A stretch of DNA of 64,000 nt from Shuttleworthella satelles DSM 14600 (GTDB lineage: Bacteria > Bacillota > Clostridia > Lachnospirales > Lachnospiraceae). The position numbers and the translations under genes are program-made. A model generated the notes under the pieces. The model was not told the origin of the DNA and did no database searches. It was given only the letters and a program-made list of their open reading frames with translations. This document shows, piece after piece, positions 17,603 to 26,133 of this stretch (position 1 is the first letter of the stretch; each line of letters begins with the position of its first letter). The stretch is from the NCBI RefSeq assembly GCF_000160115.1, contig NZ_GG665867.1, positions 62,001 to 126,000 on the forward strand. Direction: 5' to 3'.

Positions 17603-18937
17603 TTATTGGTCAATCGCCTCAAGAATTGTCTTAGCCATATAGGCAAGCTTGTCATCTGTCATGCCCGGATATACGCCTACCCAAAAACTATCCTCCATGA
17701 TACGGTCTGTATTGGTCAGCTGACCGACAATCCGATAGCCCTGACCGGATGCGCGCATCTCATCGAAGCAGGGATGCTTGGTCAGATTCCCTGCAAAAAG
17801 ACGCCGGGTCTGCACGCCGTGATCCTCGACATAATCCACAATCTTCTTGCAATCGATCCCCTCCTTGCAGGTTAAGAGGAAGCCAAACCAGCTGGGATCT
17901 GAATTCTCCTCCGCCACCGGAAGGATCAGCTTTGCATCCGCGCCGCCTTCTGCCAGCAGATGATACAGGGTTCTGAAGTTCTGCTTGCGCCTCTCGACAA
18001 AGGAGGGGAACTTCTCCAGCTGGGCACAGCCGATTGCCGCCTGCATATCCGTAGCTTTCAGGTTATAGCCAAAGTGAGAGTATACATACTTGTGATCATA
18101 GCCGTAAGGAAGCTCGCCATACTGGCCGGTAAAGCGGTGCCCACATCGGTTATCCTGACCGGATGCGCAAATGCAGTCCCGTCCCCAATCTCTCATGGAG
18201 CGAATGATCTTGTGCAGGAGCGGGTTGTCGGTATAGACGGCTCCCCCCTCGCCCATAGTCATGTGGTGGGGCGGATAGAAGGAGGATGTTCCGATATCTC
18301 CAATGGTGCCTGTCAGCTTAGTCTGTCCGTCAATCGTATAGGTGCTTCCCAGGGCATCGCAATTGTCTTCCACCAGCCACAGGCCGTGCCTGTCACAGAA
18401 TTCCTTGACAGCCTTCAGATTAAATGGATTGCCCAGCGTATGCGCCATCATAACCGCCTTTGTCTTCTCCGAGTATGCGCTCTCCAGCATATTGACATCA
18501 ATGTCATAGCCTGGAATCGTAACATCGACAAAGACCGGGATACAGCCATACTGAATGATCGGCGTCACAGTCGTCGGAAAACCCGCGGCCACTGTGATAA
18601 TCTCATCTCCCCGCTTAATTCTGCGCTCACCCAAAAGGGGAGAGGTCAGGGTTGCGAAGGCCACCAGATTGGCACTGGAGCCGGAATTGACCAGAGAAGC
18701 GTATTTCACCCCCAGATACTTGGCAAAATCGCGCTCGAACTGCTCTGTCCAATGACCGGAGGTCAGCCAGAACTCAAGTGCCGAATCCACCAGATTCACC
18801 ATCTCTCTCTCGTCATAGACCCGGGCAGCGTAGGAGATACGGTCCCCGGGGGTGAACGTCTGATTCTGACTATGATACTTTCTCGCGTACTCTGCCACCT
18901 GATCCAAAATCTGCTGGCGGTCTTCATTCTGTCCCAT
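17603..18937 (-). CDS. rfbH: CDP-6-deoxy-4-keto-glucose 3-dehydrase (E1)
   Basis: PMP-dependent iron-sulfur enzyme that removes the 3-hydroxyl from CDP-6-deoxy-4-keto-glucose. The usual PLP lysine is replaced by His in SFYPPHHMTMGEGG (224-225), the hallmark of E1. Cluster cysteines are C193 and C255-X1-C257-X7-C265 (DCICASGQDNRC), matching the E1 [2Fe-2S] pattern. Length 444 is normal. GAGGAGG precedes the ATG. The reductase partner (E3, DdhD/AscD) is not encoded in the window and must lie elsewhere or be replaced by a general electron donor. Confidence 0.95.
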   Translation of the reverse strand: MGQNEDRQQILDQVAEYARKYHSQNQTFTPGDRISYAARVYDEREMVNLVDSALEFWLTSGHWTEQFERDFAKYLGVKYASLVNSGSSANLVAFATLTSPLLGERRIKRGDEIITVAAGFPTTVTPIIQYGCIPVFVDVTIPGYDIDVNMLESAYSEKTKAVMMAHTLGNPFNLKAVKEFCDRHGLWLVEDNCDALGSTYTIDGQTKLTGTIGDIGTSSFYPPHHMTMGEGGAVYTDNPLLHKIIRSMRDWGRDCICASGQDNRCGHRFTGQYGELPYGYDHKYVYSHFGYNLKATDMQAAIGCAQLEKFPSFVERRKQNFRTLYHLLAEGGADAKLILPVAEENSDPSWFGFLLTCKEGIDCKKIVDYVEDHGVQTRRLFAGNLTKHPCFDEMRASGQGYRIVGQLTNTDRIMEDSFWVGVYPGMTDDKLAYMAKTILEAIDQ

Positions 18938-18991
18938 TTCTTGTCCTCCTCTGTCAGATCAAATACATCCTGATTTCTTATATTCCACGGC

Positions 18992-20062
18992 CTATTGAAG
19001 AAAGGCGCGAATCTGCTCTTCTGTCAGAGCGGCCATATCGGCCCCCTCATGCCAGGCCCGATACCACTCTACCGTGTGTCGGATGGCTTCATCAACTCTC
19101 CATACCGGCTTCCAGCCCAGGGTATGCCTGAGTTTGGAGCAGTCCAGCTTGAGGAAATTCGCCTCATGGGGTGCATCGGGTTCTGCCTGACTCTTCCAGG
19201 CGGCCTCCTGTCCCCAGAACTGTACGAAATAATCCGCCAGCTGTCCCGCGGTAATGCAGTCCTCGTCAACCGGTCCCACATTATAATATCCGGCATACGA
19301 AGGATCTTCGGCCTGCTTCATGACAATCATCAGATAGACATATAGGGGTTCCAGTACATGCTGGAAGGGCCTGGTCGAATAGGGGTTTCGGATGCCGATC
19401 GTCTTCCCCTCCACCGTGCTTCGCACACAATCCGGCACGATACGGTCCGCCGCAAAATCGCCGCCTCCGATGACATTTCCCGCTCTGGCTGTGGAAATCG
19501 CAATATCTCCCTCGTGACTGAAAAAAGACTTCTTGTAAGAATGCGTCACGATCTCCGAACAGCTCTTGGAGTTCGAATAGGGATCGTATCCATCCAGCTT
19601 TTCATCCTCCTGAAAGGCGTGATCTGCAAGGTCATTGTTCTCATAGACCTTATCCGTCGTGATATTTAAGAAACTCTCAGCTCCCGGATACAGGCGCAGG
19701 CACTCCAGGATATTTACCGTTCCCATGACATTGGTCTCATAGGTGTAGCGCGGCAAATCATAAGATGCGCGGACAATCGGCTGGGCGGCCAGATGGAATA
19801 CACAGTCCGGTTTCGCCTGCCTGTAGGCGGACTTCAGAGCCTCAAAATCCCGGATATCCCCTATGGTAGAGTGAATTTCCTTCTCGACCCCCATAATGTC
19901 AAAAGCAGCCGGATCCGAGGGCGGCGTCAGGGAATATCCGTATACCTCTGCTCCCAGAATAGACAGGATCTTACACATCCAGCTTCCCTTAAAACCGGTA
20001 TGGCCGGTCACAAAGACCCTCTTGCCGGCATAGAAGGCCTTCAGCTCTTCAAAATGTCCCAT
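18992..20062 (-). CDS. rfbG: CDP-glucose 4,6-dehydratase
   Basis: Converts CDP-glucose to CDP-4-keto-6-deoxyglucose with tightly bound NAD. A 356-residue extended SDR: VTGHTGFKGSWM (about 16-27) is the nucleotide motif typical of this group, and YSNSKSCSE carries the YxxxK-type site. The ATG at 20060-20062 is favoured because GGGAGG precedes it and it follows the rfbF stop by only 2 bp; a longer reading from 20149 would overlap rfbF by 85 bp. Second step of the CDP-dideoxy-sugar pathway. Confidence 0.95.
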   Translation of the reverse strand: MGHFEELKAFYAGKRVFVTGHTGFKGSWMCKILSILGAEVYGYSLTPPSDPAAFDIMGVEKEIHSTIGDIRDFEALKSAYRQAKPDCVFHLAAQPIVRASYDLPRYTYETNVMGTVNILECLRLYPGAESFLNITTDKVYENNDLADHAFQEDEKLDGYDPYSNSKSCSEIVTHSYKKSFFSHEGDIAISTARAGNVIGGGDFAADRIVPDCVRSTVEGKTIGIRNPYSTRPFQHVLEPLYVYLMIVMKQAEDPSYAGYYNVGPVDEDCITAGQLADYFVQFWGQEAAWKSQAEPDAPHEANFLKLDCSKLRHTLGWKPVWRVDEAIRHTVEWYRAWHEGADMAALTEEQIRAFLQ

Positions 20063-20064
20063 AC

Positions 20065-20841
20065 TCAATCCTCCCATACCTTCCAGGGAGCCGCATTCGC
20101 CCCCCACAGCTCTTCCAACTTCTGCTTCTCCCTCTGCGTATCCATGCACTGCCAGAAACCCAGATGGCGATAGCCCATCAGCTGTCCGTCTTCAACCAGC
20201 CTGCGCATTGGCTCCTGCTCGAAGATCGTTGTATCATCCGTCAGATAGCGGAAGATCTCCGGCTCAAGAACCATGAAGCCGGCATTGATCGTTGCCCCGT
20301 CGTCATCGCTCTTCTCGCGGAAGGAACGAACCTGTCCTTCCTCGCTCACATCCAAAACACCCTTCTGCTGGGCAAGAGAGGTTGTCGTAATCGTCGCATA
20401 CTTGCCGTTTGCCCTGTGGAAAGCCAGAAGCTGATCCAGATTGACATCGGCAACCGCGTCTCCATAGGTGAGCATAAAGGGTTCATCGCCCACGTATTTC
20501 TGCACCCTCTTGATGCGCCCGCCGGTCATGGTGTTCAACCCGGTATCGACAACGGTCACCTTCCACTTCTCGGAATTGTTATTGTGAACCGTCATATCAT
20601 TGGACGCGAGATCAAAAGTAATATCTGAATTATGCAGGAAGTAGTCCGCGAAATATTCCTTGATCACATACTGCTTGTAACCGGCAAGAATAATAAAATC
20701 CCGAACTCCGTAATGAGAATACAGTTTCATAATATGCCAGAGAATCGGTTTCTCTCCGATTTCAATCATGGGCTTGGGTTTGTAGACAGATTCCTCAGAG
20801 ATCCTCGTTCCGAATCCGCCGGCCAGAATTAACGCTTTCAT
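20065..20841 (-). CDS. rfbF: Glucose-1-phosphate cytidylyltransferase
   Basis: Makes CDP-glucose from CTP and glucose-1-phosphate. The 258 residues start with the nucleotidyltransferase signature LAGGFGTRISEES (7-19), followed by KPMIEIGEKPILWHIMK; the TYGDAVADV segment binds the metal. The order rfbF-rfbG-rfbH is that of enterobacterial O-antigen clusters but is also found in many Gram-positive surface clusters. TAGGAGG precedes the ATG. First enzyme of the CDP-sugar branch. Confidence 0.96.
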   Translation of the reverse strand: MKALILAGGFGTRISEESVYKPKPMIEIGEKPILWHIMKLYSHYGVRDFIILAGYKQYVIKEYFADYFLHNSDITFDLASNDMTVHNNNSEKWKVTVVDTGLNTMTGGRIKRVQKYVGDEPFMLTYGDAVADVNLDQLLAFHRANGKYATITTTSLAQQKGVLDVSEEGQVRSFREKSDDDGATINAGFMVLEPEIFRYLTDDTTIFEQEPMRRLVEDGQLMGYRHLGFWQCMDTQREKQKLEELWGANAAPWKVWED

Positions 20842-20853
20842 TGCACCTTCCTC

Positions 20854-21798
20854 CTACTTGTCTTCTTTGAAGTTCAGTCGTTCCTCTTCAATCACCAGAG
20901 GCCGGTTGATCACTCTGGTATTGACACTCATGATATATTCACCCAGCAATCCCACAAAAAACATCTGCAGTCCGCCAAAGAAGAATACACCGATCAGAAT
21001 CGGCGCGCTTCCTGCTCCGAATCGATCCCAGTACAGGATCTTTAAGATCAAGTATATCAGGGCGACAAGAAAGCTTAAGGCGGAAATCGCAAAGCCCCCG
21101 AATGTGGCCAGACGCAAACCTCCCTTGGTATAACTGGTAAAACTAAGCATTGCCGCGTCAAAAAGGGTAAAGAAATTATTGTGCGTCCGCCCCGCCTTGC
21201 GCTGCGGTTGCTCATAGGCAATTTCAAGGTGGTCCGGGGCATACTCGGCCACAATTCCACGAATAAAGGGGGTCGGGTCCTTAAGTTGCCGCAAGACTTC
21301 CACAAAGCTCCGGTCATAGAGTCCGAAACCGGTAAACTGCTGAATCTGATCCACATTGCTCATGGCGTGGATCAGCTTGTAGTAAACGCCCCGCAGGAAA
21401 TACATCAGGCTGCTCTCCTTACTGGAAGTTTTGACCATACAAATAACCTTGTTGCCTTCTTCCCACTTCTGGATCATCATCGGGATCAATTCCAGGGGAT
21501 CCTGAAAGTCACAGCAGACCGGAATGGTACAATCCCCGCTCGTCTGGGTGATCCCGTAGTAGGGACTGTTAAACTGTCCGAAATTCTTCATGTTGAAGAT
21601 GGCCTTCGTCTTCTGATCCTTCTCGCAGATCCCGCGAAGCAATTCCCTGGTCCGGTCCGTGGACTTGTTATCAATAAAAAGGAACTCATAGTCATAGGCT
21701 TCCAGCTTCGTGCGAAAGAGTTCTGTCAGAGCATCATGCATCTGAATCACATTCTCCTCTTCATTATAGCACGGAACCATGATTGATATTTTTTTCAT
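20854..21798 (-). CDS. GT2 polyprenyl-phosphate glycosyltransferase (CsbB/GtrB/ArnC type)
   Basis: A 314-residue enzyme with a cytoplasmic GT2 domain (MVPCYNEEENV at 7-17; DFQDPLELIP holds the metal-binding acid pair) and two C-terminal membrane helices (about 233-255 and 265-290). This is the layout of enzymes that transfer a nucleotide sugar onto undecaprenyl phosphate for export. With YfhO-type and GtrA-type neighbours it resembles the CsbB-GtcA-YfhO system of Bacillus. The donor may be the CDP-sugar made next door. The ATG at 21796-21798 overlaps the end of the upstream gene by 35 bp; GGAGGAA precedes it. Confidence 0.85.
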   Translation of the reverse strand: MKKISIMVPCYNEEENVIQMHDALTELFRTKLEAYDYEFLFIDNKSTDRTRELLRGICEKDQKTKAIFNMKNFGQFNSPYYGITQTSGDCTIPVCCDFQDPLELIPMMIQKWEEGNKVICMVKTSSKESSLMYFLRGVYYKLIHAMSNVDQIQQFTGFGLYDRSFVEVLRQLKDPTPFIRGIVAEYAPDHLEIAYEQPQRKAGRTHNNFFTLFDAAMLSFTSYTKGGLRLATFGGFAISALSFLVALIYLILKILYWDRFGAGSAPILIGVFFFGGLQMFFVGLLGEYIMSVNTRVINRPLVIEEERLNFKEDK

Positions 21799-24430
21799 TT
21801 GCTCTCTTCCTCCGTCCGAGACCTGCATTGACAATCAGAATCAGGATGAGAAGGGCTCCCGTAAAGGCAAGTCCCTCTCTGACATAGGGTGGCTGATAGG
21901 ACAGGGACAGGTGATGAGTCCCCGCCGGCATGGAAACTGCCATAAAGGCATTATCGACCTTGAGAATCTCTGCCGGATGTCCGTCGATCTGCGCCTTCCA
22001 TCCTTTGGAATAAGGCACAGCGAGCATGGTGTAACCGTCCTCTTTTTGCTCTATCTCAGCTGAAATCCGATTGTTGTCGATTGTCAGATCTTTGGCATTG
22101 TAATCAATCGTTTTTAGGAGGGAATCCAGAGTGTCCTTGCTCCTGTGAACGATTTTCAGCTGGTCAACACTGTAGGTCCCGGCATTTCGGAAGGTGATCT
22201 TGAGCCGGTCGACCGGAACATTGATATAGCCGAGATTTGCAAGCCAATTGTGTTTGTTTCCATACATATGGCTGTGGTATGTCGCCGCGGATAAGAGACT
22301 GTCACCGACAATCTGATTGCCGTGGTAGGCCTGCATATGAATATCATAAGAGGCCAGCGTATCACCTACATTCTGCAGGTTATCCAGTTCGACAAGCAGC
22401 TCCCCGTTCGCCGGAATTTCCCGGTGGAAGTTCAGGGTCACCGCCTGCTTATCTTTCGAGGCCGAAAACTGATTCCCCTGGACCTGCAGACCCGGGTCTT
22501 TCTGCCCGATCTCGTATGGGACTTTCGTATCATAGAGCTTGACATCACTTTTTGGGGTCTGAGACGGATCCGAGAGCACAACCGCCTGTGCCAGGGCCTG
22601 CTCCCGCTCATCCAAGTCCATCTTCAGATAGTCGGCCTCAGAGATTGCCTTTGTGCTGCTGTGAATCATGGACACCTTCGCGTCTGTCGTGTACAGGCTC
22701 ATATTCTCCCGCGTTTTGACAAGTTTGTCATATCCGTAAGGAATCCAACCCTCTTTTCCCTTTTCGGCGATATAGTATTTGGTCGCATTCAGGTGCTCTA
22801 AGACAGACCGGCTGTTCAGATTCAGATAGGCTGTCGCAAAATAGGGGGTCATCACGCCAAGCTGGCTGTGATACTTGTCGATATCATTATTGTAATAGCT
22901 GTTGTAATAGTCGTAGCCATTCGTTCCCGTAATCATACTGGAATTGCGAAGTCTTGGCAGAAAAGTCTCATATCTTGTCTGCTTTAGATCCGGCATCCCC
23001 AGCAGCATGGACTTGGAGTCCGATACCGCCGCCCCCAGAGCAGTGCCGGCGTTCTGCTCCTGGTAGATATAGCGATCTCCGCGCCAGGTAAGATAGTAGC
23101 ATGCACTTGTCCACAGAGAGGCAATCAGGCAGAGCAGACATAAGACCTGTCTCGCCTTCTTTAGGGATGCCGCCCTTGTGAGGATCAGCATCCCCAGGAA
23201 AACTGCCGCAATCAAAAGAGGCCATTTGAAATCAGCGGACCAGATGTGATAGTACTCCTTGACTACCAGGGCATAAGCCAGCAGGACTGCCGCCGTCAGC
23301 CCATAGTGTATCAGCCTAAGCGACTCCAGCCCCTCTAATACGAGGACCGTCGCATAAGTCACCGCTAAAAGCCAGGCCCAGATCCAGCGATTGGTCGAAT
23401 AGTTAAAACCGTTTAGGACATGGCCGACATAGGGAATGAAAAGGCAGGCGGTCAGGGCGAGGACCTCCAGCTTGACCCTCACCTGCTTTCTGACTCCGAC
23501 CAGCATGAGGATGAGCAGGACCAGGGCCACACTGCAGATGCCCACAATGCAGTCCGTCCCCATATCATAGGTCCCGATAATTCCGGCCAGAACGTTTCCG
23601 TTGAACCAGTGCTCATAAAAGGTCGGAATGACCCGCTTAAAGGACAGACGGTCGGTCTGCAGAATCACCATAACATCCGGCAGGATCAGCCCGATTGCAA
23701 GGAGAAAGGCAATTGTACCGCTGGCCATGAATCTTGCGATCAGATAGCCGAATTCCCTGAGCGACCGCTTTTGTCCCGTCAAAAAACGGATCAGAGCATG
23801 CGCCAGCAAAAAAATAACCGCCATTAGGCTGAAGTAATAGGAATTGCAGAAGCACCAGACTAGCATAAATATGAAGAGTTTCCCGCTCCGGTGCTCCCAG
23901 ATGCGGTCCACGCCGATCATTAAGAAGGGGAAAATATAAAAGATATTCAGAAACGCTTCCTGCTTAAAGCCGATCATCACCGTGCCGGAGAAAGCGTAGA
24001 TCAGGGCTCCCAGGAGTACCGCATAATTCTGATGTCCCCGGCTTCTGCACCAGGTCGCAAAGGCAATCCCGGACAGACCGATCTTTAGCATGACAATCAG
24101 ATCAAACAGGTGCTCGGAAACTGCGGATGGGGTCACCGCAAAGAGCCAGACAAAGGGATCAAAGAGACAATCCCCCAAAAAAGTGCGTATATCACTTCCA
24201 TAGCCGATCGCCATATCCCATAGGGGAATCGAATGCGTACGGATACTGTTTTTGACCAGGAGACCAAAATAGACAAACTTATTGTACTGGGTCTCCATTC
24301 CGTCGACAGACCAGATATAGGATTTCCCATTCCTGGCGAAAAAAATCTGAAAACAAATGTAGTACAGGAACAAAAACAGGATGAGATAGGTCAAATAAAA
24401 TCTGCGCCTGTCGCTATGCTTGTTGCTCAC
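21764..24430 (-). CDS. YfhO-family membrane glycosyltransferase
   Basis: About 888 residues: roughly a dozen membrane helices in the N-terminal half, a large extracytoplasmic domain (about 470-860) and a last helix near the C-terminus followed by a basic tail (GRRKRANEK). YfhO proteins are GT-C enzymes that use polyprenyl-phosphate sugars to decorate wall polymers on the outside. An early loop holds DGMETQYNKF and PLWDMAIGYG, as in the family. A GTG start at 24428-24430 with GGGAGG four bases upstream is favoured; an ATG at 24484 lacks a site. Probable transfer partner of the adjacent GT2 enzyme and GtrA proteins. Confidence 0.85.
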   Translation of the reverse strand: MSNKHSDRRRFYLTYLILFLFLYYICFQIFFARNGKSYIWSVDGMETQYNKFVYFGLLVKNSIRTHSIPLWDMAIGYGSDIRTFLGDCLFDPFVWLFAVTPSAVSEHLFDLIVMLKIGLSGIAFATWCRSRGHQNYAVLLGALIYAFSGTVMIGFKQEAFLNIFYIFPFLMIGVDRIWEHRSGKLFIFMLVWCFCNSYYFSLMAVIFLLAHALIRFLTGQKRSLREFGYLIARFMASGTIAFLLAIGLILPDVMVILQTDRLSFKRVIPTFYEHWFNGNVLAGIIGTYDMGTDCIVGICSVALVLLILMLVGVRKQVRVKLEVLALTACLFIPYVGHVLNGFNYSTNRWIWAWLLAVTYATVLVLEGLESLRLIHYGLTAAVLLAYALVVKEYYHIWSADFKWPLLIAAVFLGMLILTRAASLKKARQVLCLLCLIASLWTSACYYLTWRGDRYIYQEQNAGTALGAAVSDSKSMLLGMPDLKQTRYETFLPRLRNSSMITGTNGYDYYNSYYNNDIDKYHSQLGVMTPYFATAYLNLNSRSVLEHLNATKYYIAEKGKEGWIPYGYDKLVKTRENMSLYTTDAKVSMIHSSTKAISEADYLKMDLDEREQALAQAVVLSDPSQTPKSDVKLYDTKVPYEIGQKDPGLQVQGNQFSASKDKQAVTLNFHREIPANGELLVELDNLQNVGDTLASYDIHMQAYHGNQIVGDSLLSAATYHSHMYGNKHNWLANLGYINVPVDRLKITFRNAGTYSVDQLKIVHRSKDTLDSLLKTIDYNAKDLTIDNNRISAEIEQKEDGYTMLAVPYSKGWKAQIDGHPAEILKVDNAFMAVSMPAGTHHLSLSYQPPYVREGLAFTGALLILILIVNAGLGRRKRANEKNINHGSVL

Positions 24431-24512
24431 AATTCCTCCCTTTTGGGTAATGGGATCCGTCCTTGATGCGGATTTCATTGCCATGAATCAATAAAGCCGA
24501 CCTCACCTTTTT

Positions 24513-25031
24513 CTAGCCTTTTCCCGCCTTCTCCCGAATCAGTTCCCGCAGGGCCCGTCTTCTGCGGAAGACCAAGAGCTTTGAGATGAAGTAGTTGCTC
24601 GCAATGATCAGTAGCTGAGCCAGATACTTCATCAGGGTATTGGACAGGCCAAGACCGTCCACCAGAAAATAGAGCAACCAGTCCTCTAAAATCAGGGTAA
24701 AAAAGCGGCCCGTGAAGAAGGACAGCATCTGGTGGAAAAAGGCCCCCATCCCGCACTTGTGATTGACAAAGACCCATCGGCGATTGGTCAAAAAAGCAAA
24801 TGCCGTCGCAAATATCCAGGAAATGGAATTGGCGAGGACAACAGGCATTCCCATTTTCTCTGTCAGGAGCAGATAGAGATTGATACTGAGCAGAATGGTC
24901 CCCAGGCCAAAAAGGGCATAGAGCCAGAACTGCCGATGGTTCTCGTACACCGGAGCGAACCAGCGCAGACACCGATAGGATGTCAGTCTCCGGACGGCTC
25001 GGTCAAAAATTGCTTGCTGTACCTCTTCCAT
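24513..25031 (-). CDS. GtrA-family membrane protein (second copy)
   Basis: A 172-residue protein with four predicted helices. Family hallmarks are the first helix FGLGTILLSINLYLLL and TNRRWVFVNH after the second. Likely flips a polyprenyl-phosphate sugar. It is diverged from the copy at 14190, so the two may serve different sugars. The ATG at 25029-25031 overlaps the LCP stop codon by one base (TGATG); a TTG three bases earlier is also in frame. The basic C-terminus (FRRRRALRELIREK) is cytoplasmic. Confidence 0.83.
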   Translation of the reverse strand: MEEVQQAIFDRAVRRLTSYRCLRWFAPVYENHRQFWLYALFGLGTILLSINLYLLLTEKMGMPVVLANSISWIFATAFAFLTNRRWVFVNHKCGMGAFFHQMLSFFTGRFFTLILEDWLLYFLVDGLGLSNTLMKYLAQLLIIASNYFISKLLVFRRRRALRELIREKAGKG

Positions 25032-26119
25032 CAATACATATTATCCTGACTCTGCGTGCTCTTCTCCGTCGTTCCGGTTACCTTGGAGATCTGCTTGGAG
25101 ATCTTTGAGACTGTCGCGGATGGTGTGTAGTCCTGATCCTGAAAAAGGTATTCATGCAACTTCTTGACATTGACCTCCAGAGTCGTCGGTATCTCGACCC
25201 ATCCGATCCCATTAGCTATGTTCCTGGTCGCAAAATCCTTGGGAAAACTGCTTGTATCGACCAAATTATATTCTTTCATGGCTGTTGCCATGGAAATCAT
25301 ATCCGTCACAGACAAAGATGTGTCGATATGAGGGAATACCGATGTGATCAGATGATCCAACTGGGCCACATTCATTGTCTTGGCCTTGGCGATCATCTTG
25401 GATACCACTTCCCGCTGCCGCATGGCTCTGGCATAGTCGCCCCCCTCCAGGTGGCGGACACGGGCATAGGCCAGAGCCTGGGCGCCATTGACATGCTGTT
25501 CTCCCACGCCAAGGTCATTTGCCCTCTTTCCCGTCACCTCGAAGATCTCGACCTGCAGATCATTGATCTCCTGTGCCATCATCTTACTGTCAATATTGAC
25601 ATCGATTCCTCCAACGGCATCCACGGCATCGGCCAAGGCGTAGAAATCAACGGTCGCATAGTCATTGATTTCCAGATCAAGATTGCGGTTGAGCATATTG
25701 ACCGCGGCGGTCACTCCCCCGTGATTGTAGGCATAATTGCACTTGCGCAGGAGGAGTTGCCCGTTCACGTCCAGGTAGGTGTCACGGTAAATAGATACCA
25801 ACCGGACTTCCTTGGTCCCATTATTGATGGAAGCAATCAGGATCGCGTCCGAATTCCCGGTCTCATAGTTGCCAACCGTCCGATTATCTACCCCGAAGAG
25901 AGCGATATTGGTATAGCCGGACATGGCCTCCTGGACATGTTCACTGACCTCGTTCTTCTCCGTCTTAATATCCTTATACTTAATCAGGCCGGCTCTGGAA
26001 AAAACATAGGCGCCGACAATCAAAAGAAGGAAGAAAACAATTTCAAAAAATAAAAGAACCTTCCTCTTTCTTCGCCTGCTCCGAATCAGGGCCGCGGGAT
26101 CGCTCTTGGTCTTTGCCAT
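25031..26119 (-). CDS. LytR-CpsA-Psr (LCP) family wall-polymer ligase
   Basis: Transfers lipid-linked surface glycans to peptidoglycan outside the membrane. The 362 residues have a basic cytoplasmic start (RSRRRKRK), one helix (about 23-44) and the LCP domain: GVDNRT, NSDAILIASI, SIYRDTYL and YARVRHLEGGDYARAMRQ hold the conserved Asp/Arg residues that bind the pyrophosphate lipid. A Ser/Thr/Lys-rich tail ends the protein. The ATG at 26117-26119 is preferred to a GTG nine bases earlier because GAGGTG precedes it by six bases. Its place in the cluster implies that the polymer is wall-linked. Confidence 0.93.
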   Translation of the reverse strand: MAKTKSDPAALIRSRRRKRKVLLFFEIVFFLLLIVGAYVFSRAGLIKYKDIKTEKNEVSEHVQEAMSGYTNIALFGVDNRTVGNYETGNSDAILIASINNGTKEVRLVSIYRDTYLDVNGQLLLRKCNYAYNHGGVTAAVNMLNRNLDLEINDYATVDFYALADAVDAVGGIDVNIDSKMMAQEINDLQVEIFEVTGKRANDLGVGEQHVNGAQALAYARVRHLEGGDYARAMRQREVVSKMIAKAKTMNVAQLDHLITSVFPHIDTSLSVTDMISMATAMKEYNLVDTSSFPKDFATRNIANGIGWVEIPTTLEVNVKKLHEYLFQDQDYTPSATVSKISKQISKVTGTTEKSTQSQDNMY

Positions 26120-26133
26120 ATTTCTCACCTCAA

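Noticed and set aside
18992-20149. Longer rfbG start at 20149
   Set aside because: It would overlap rfbF by 85 bp and lacks a good site, while the ATG at 20062 has GGGAGG and starts at the conserved N-terminus.
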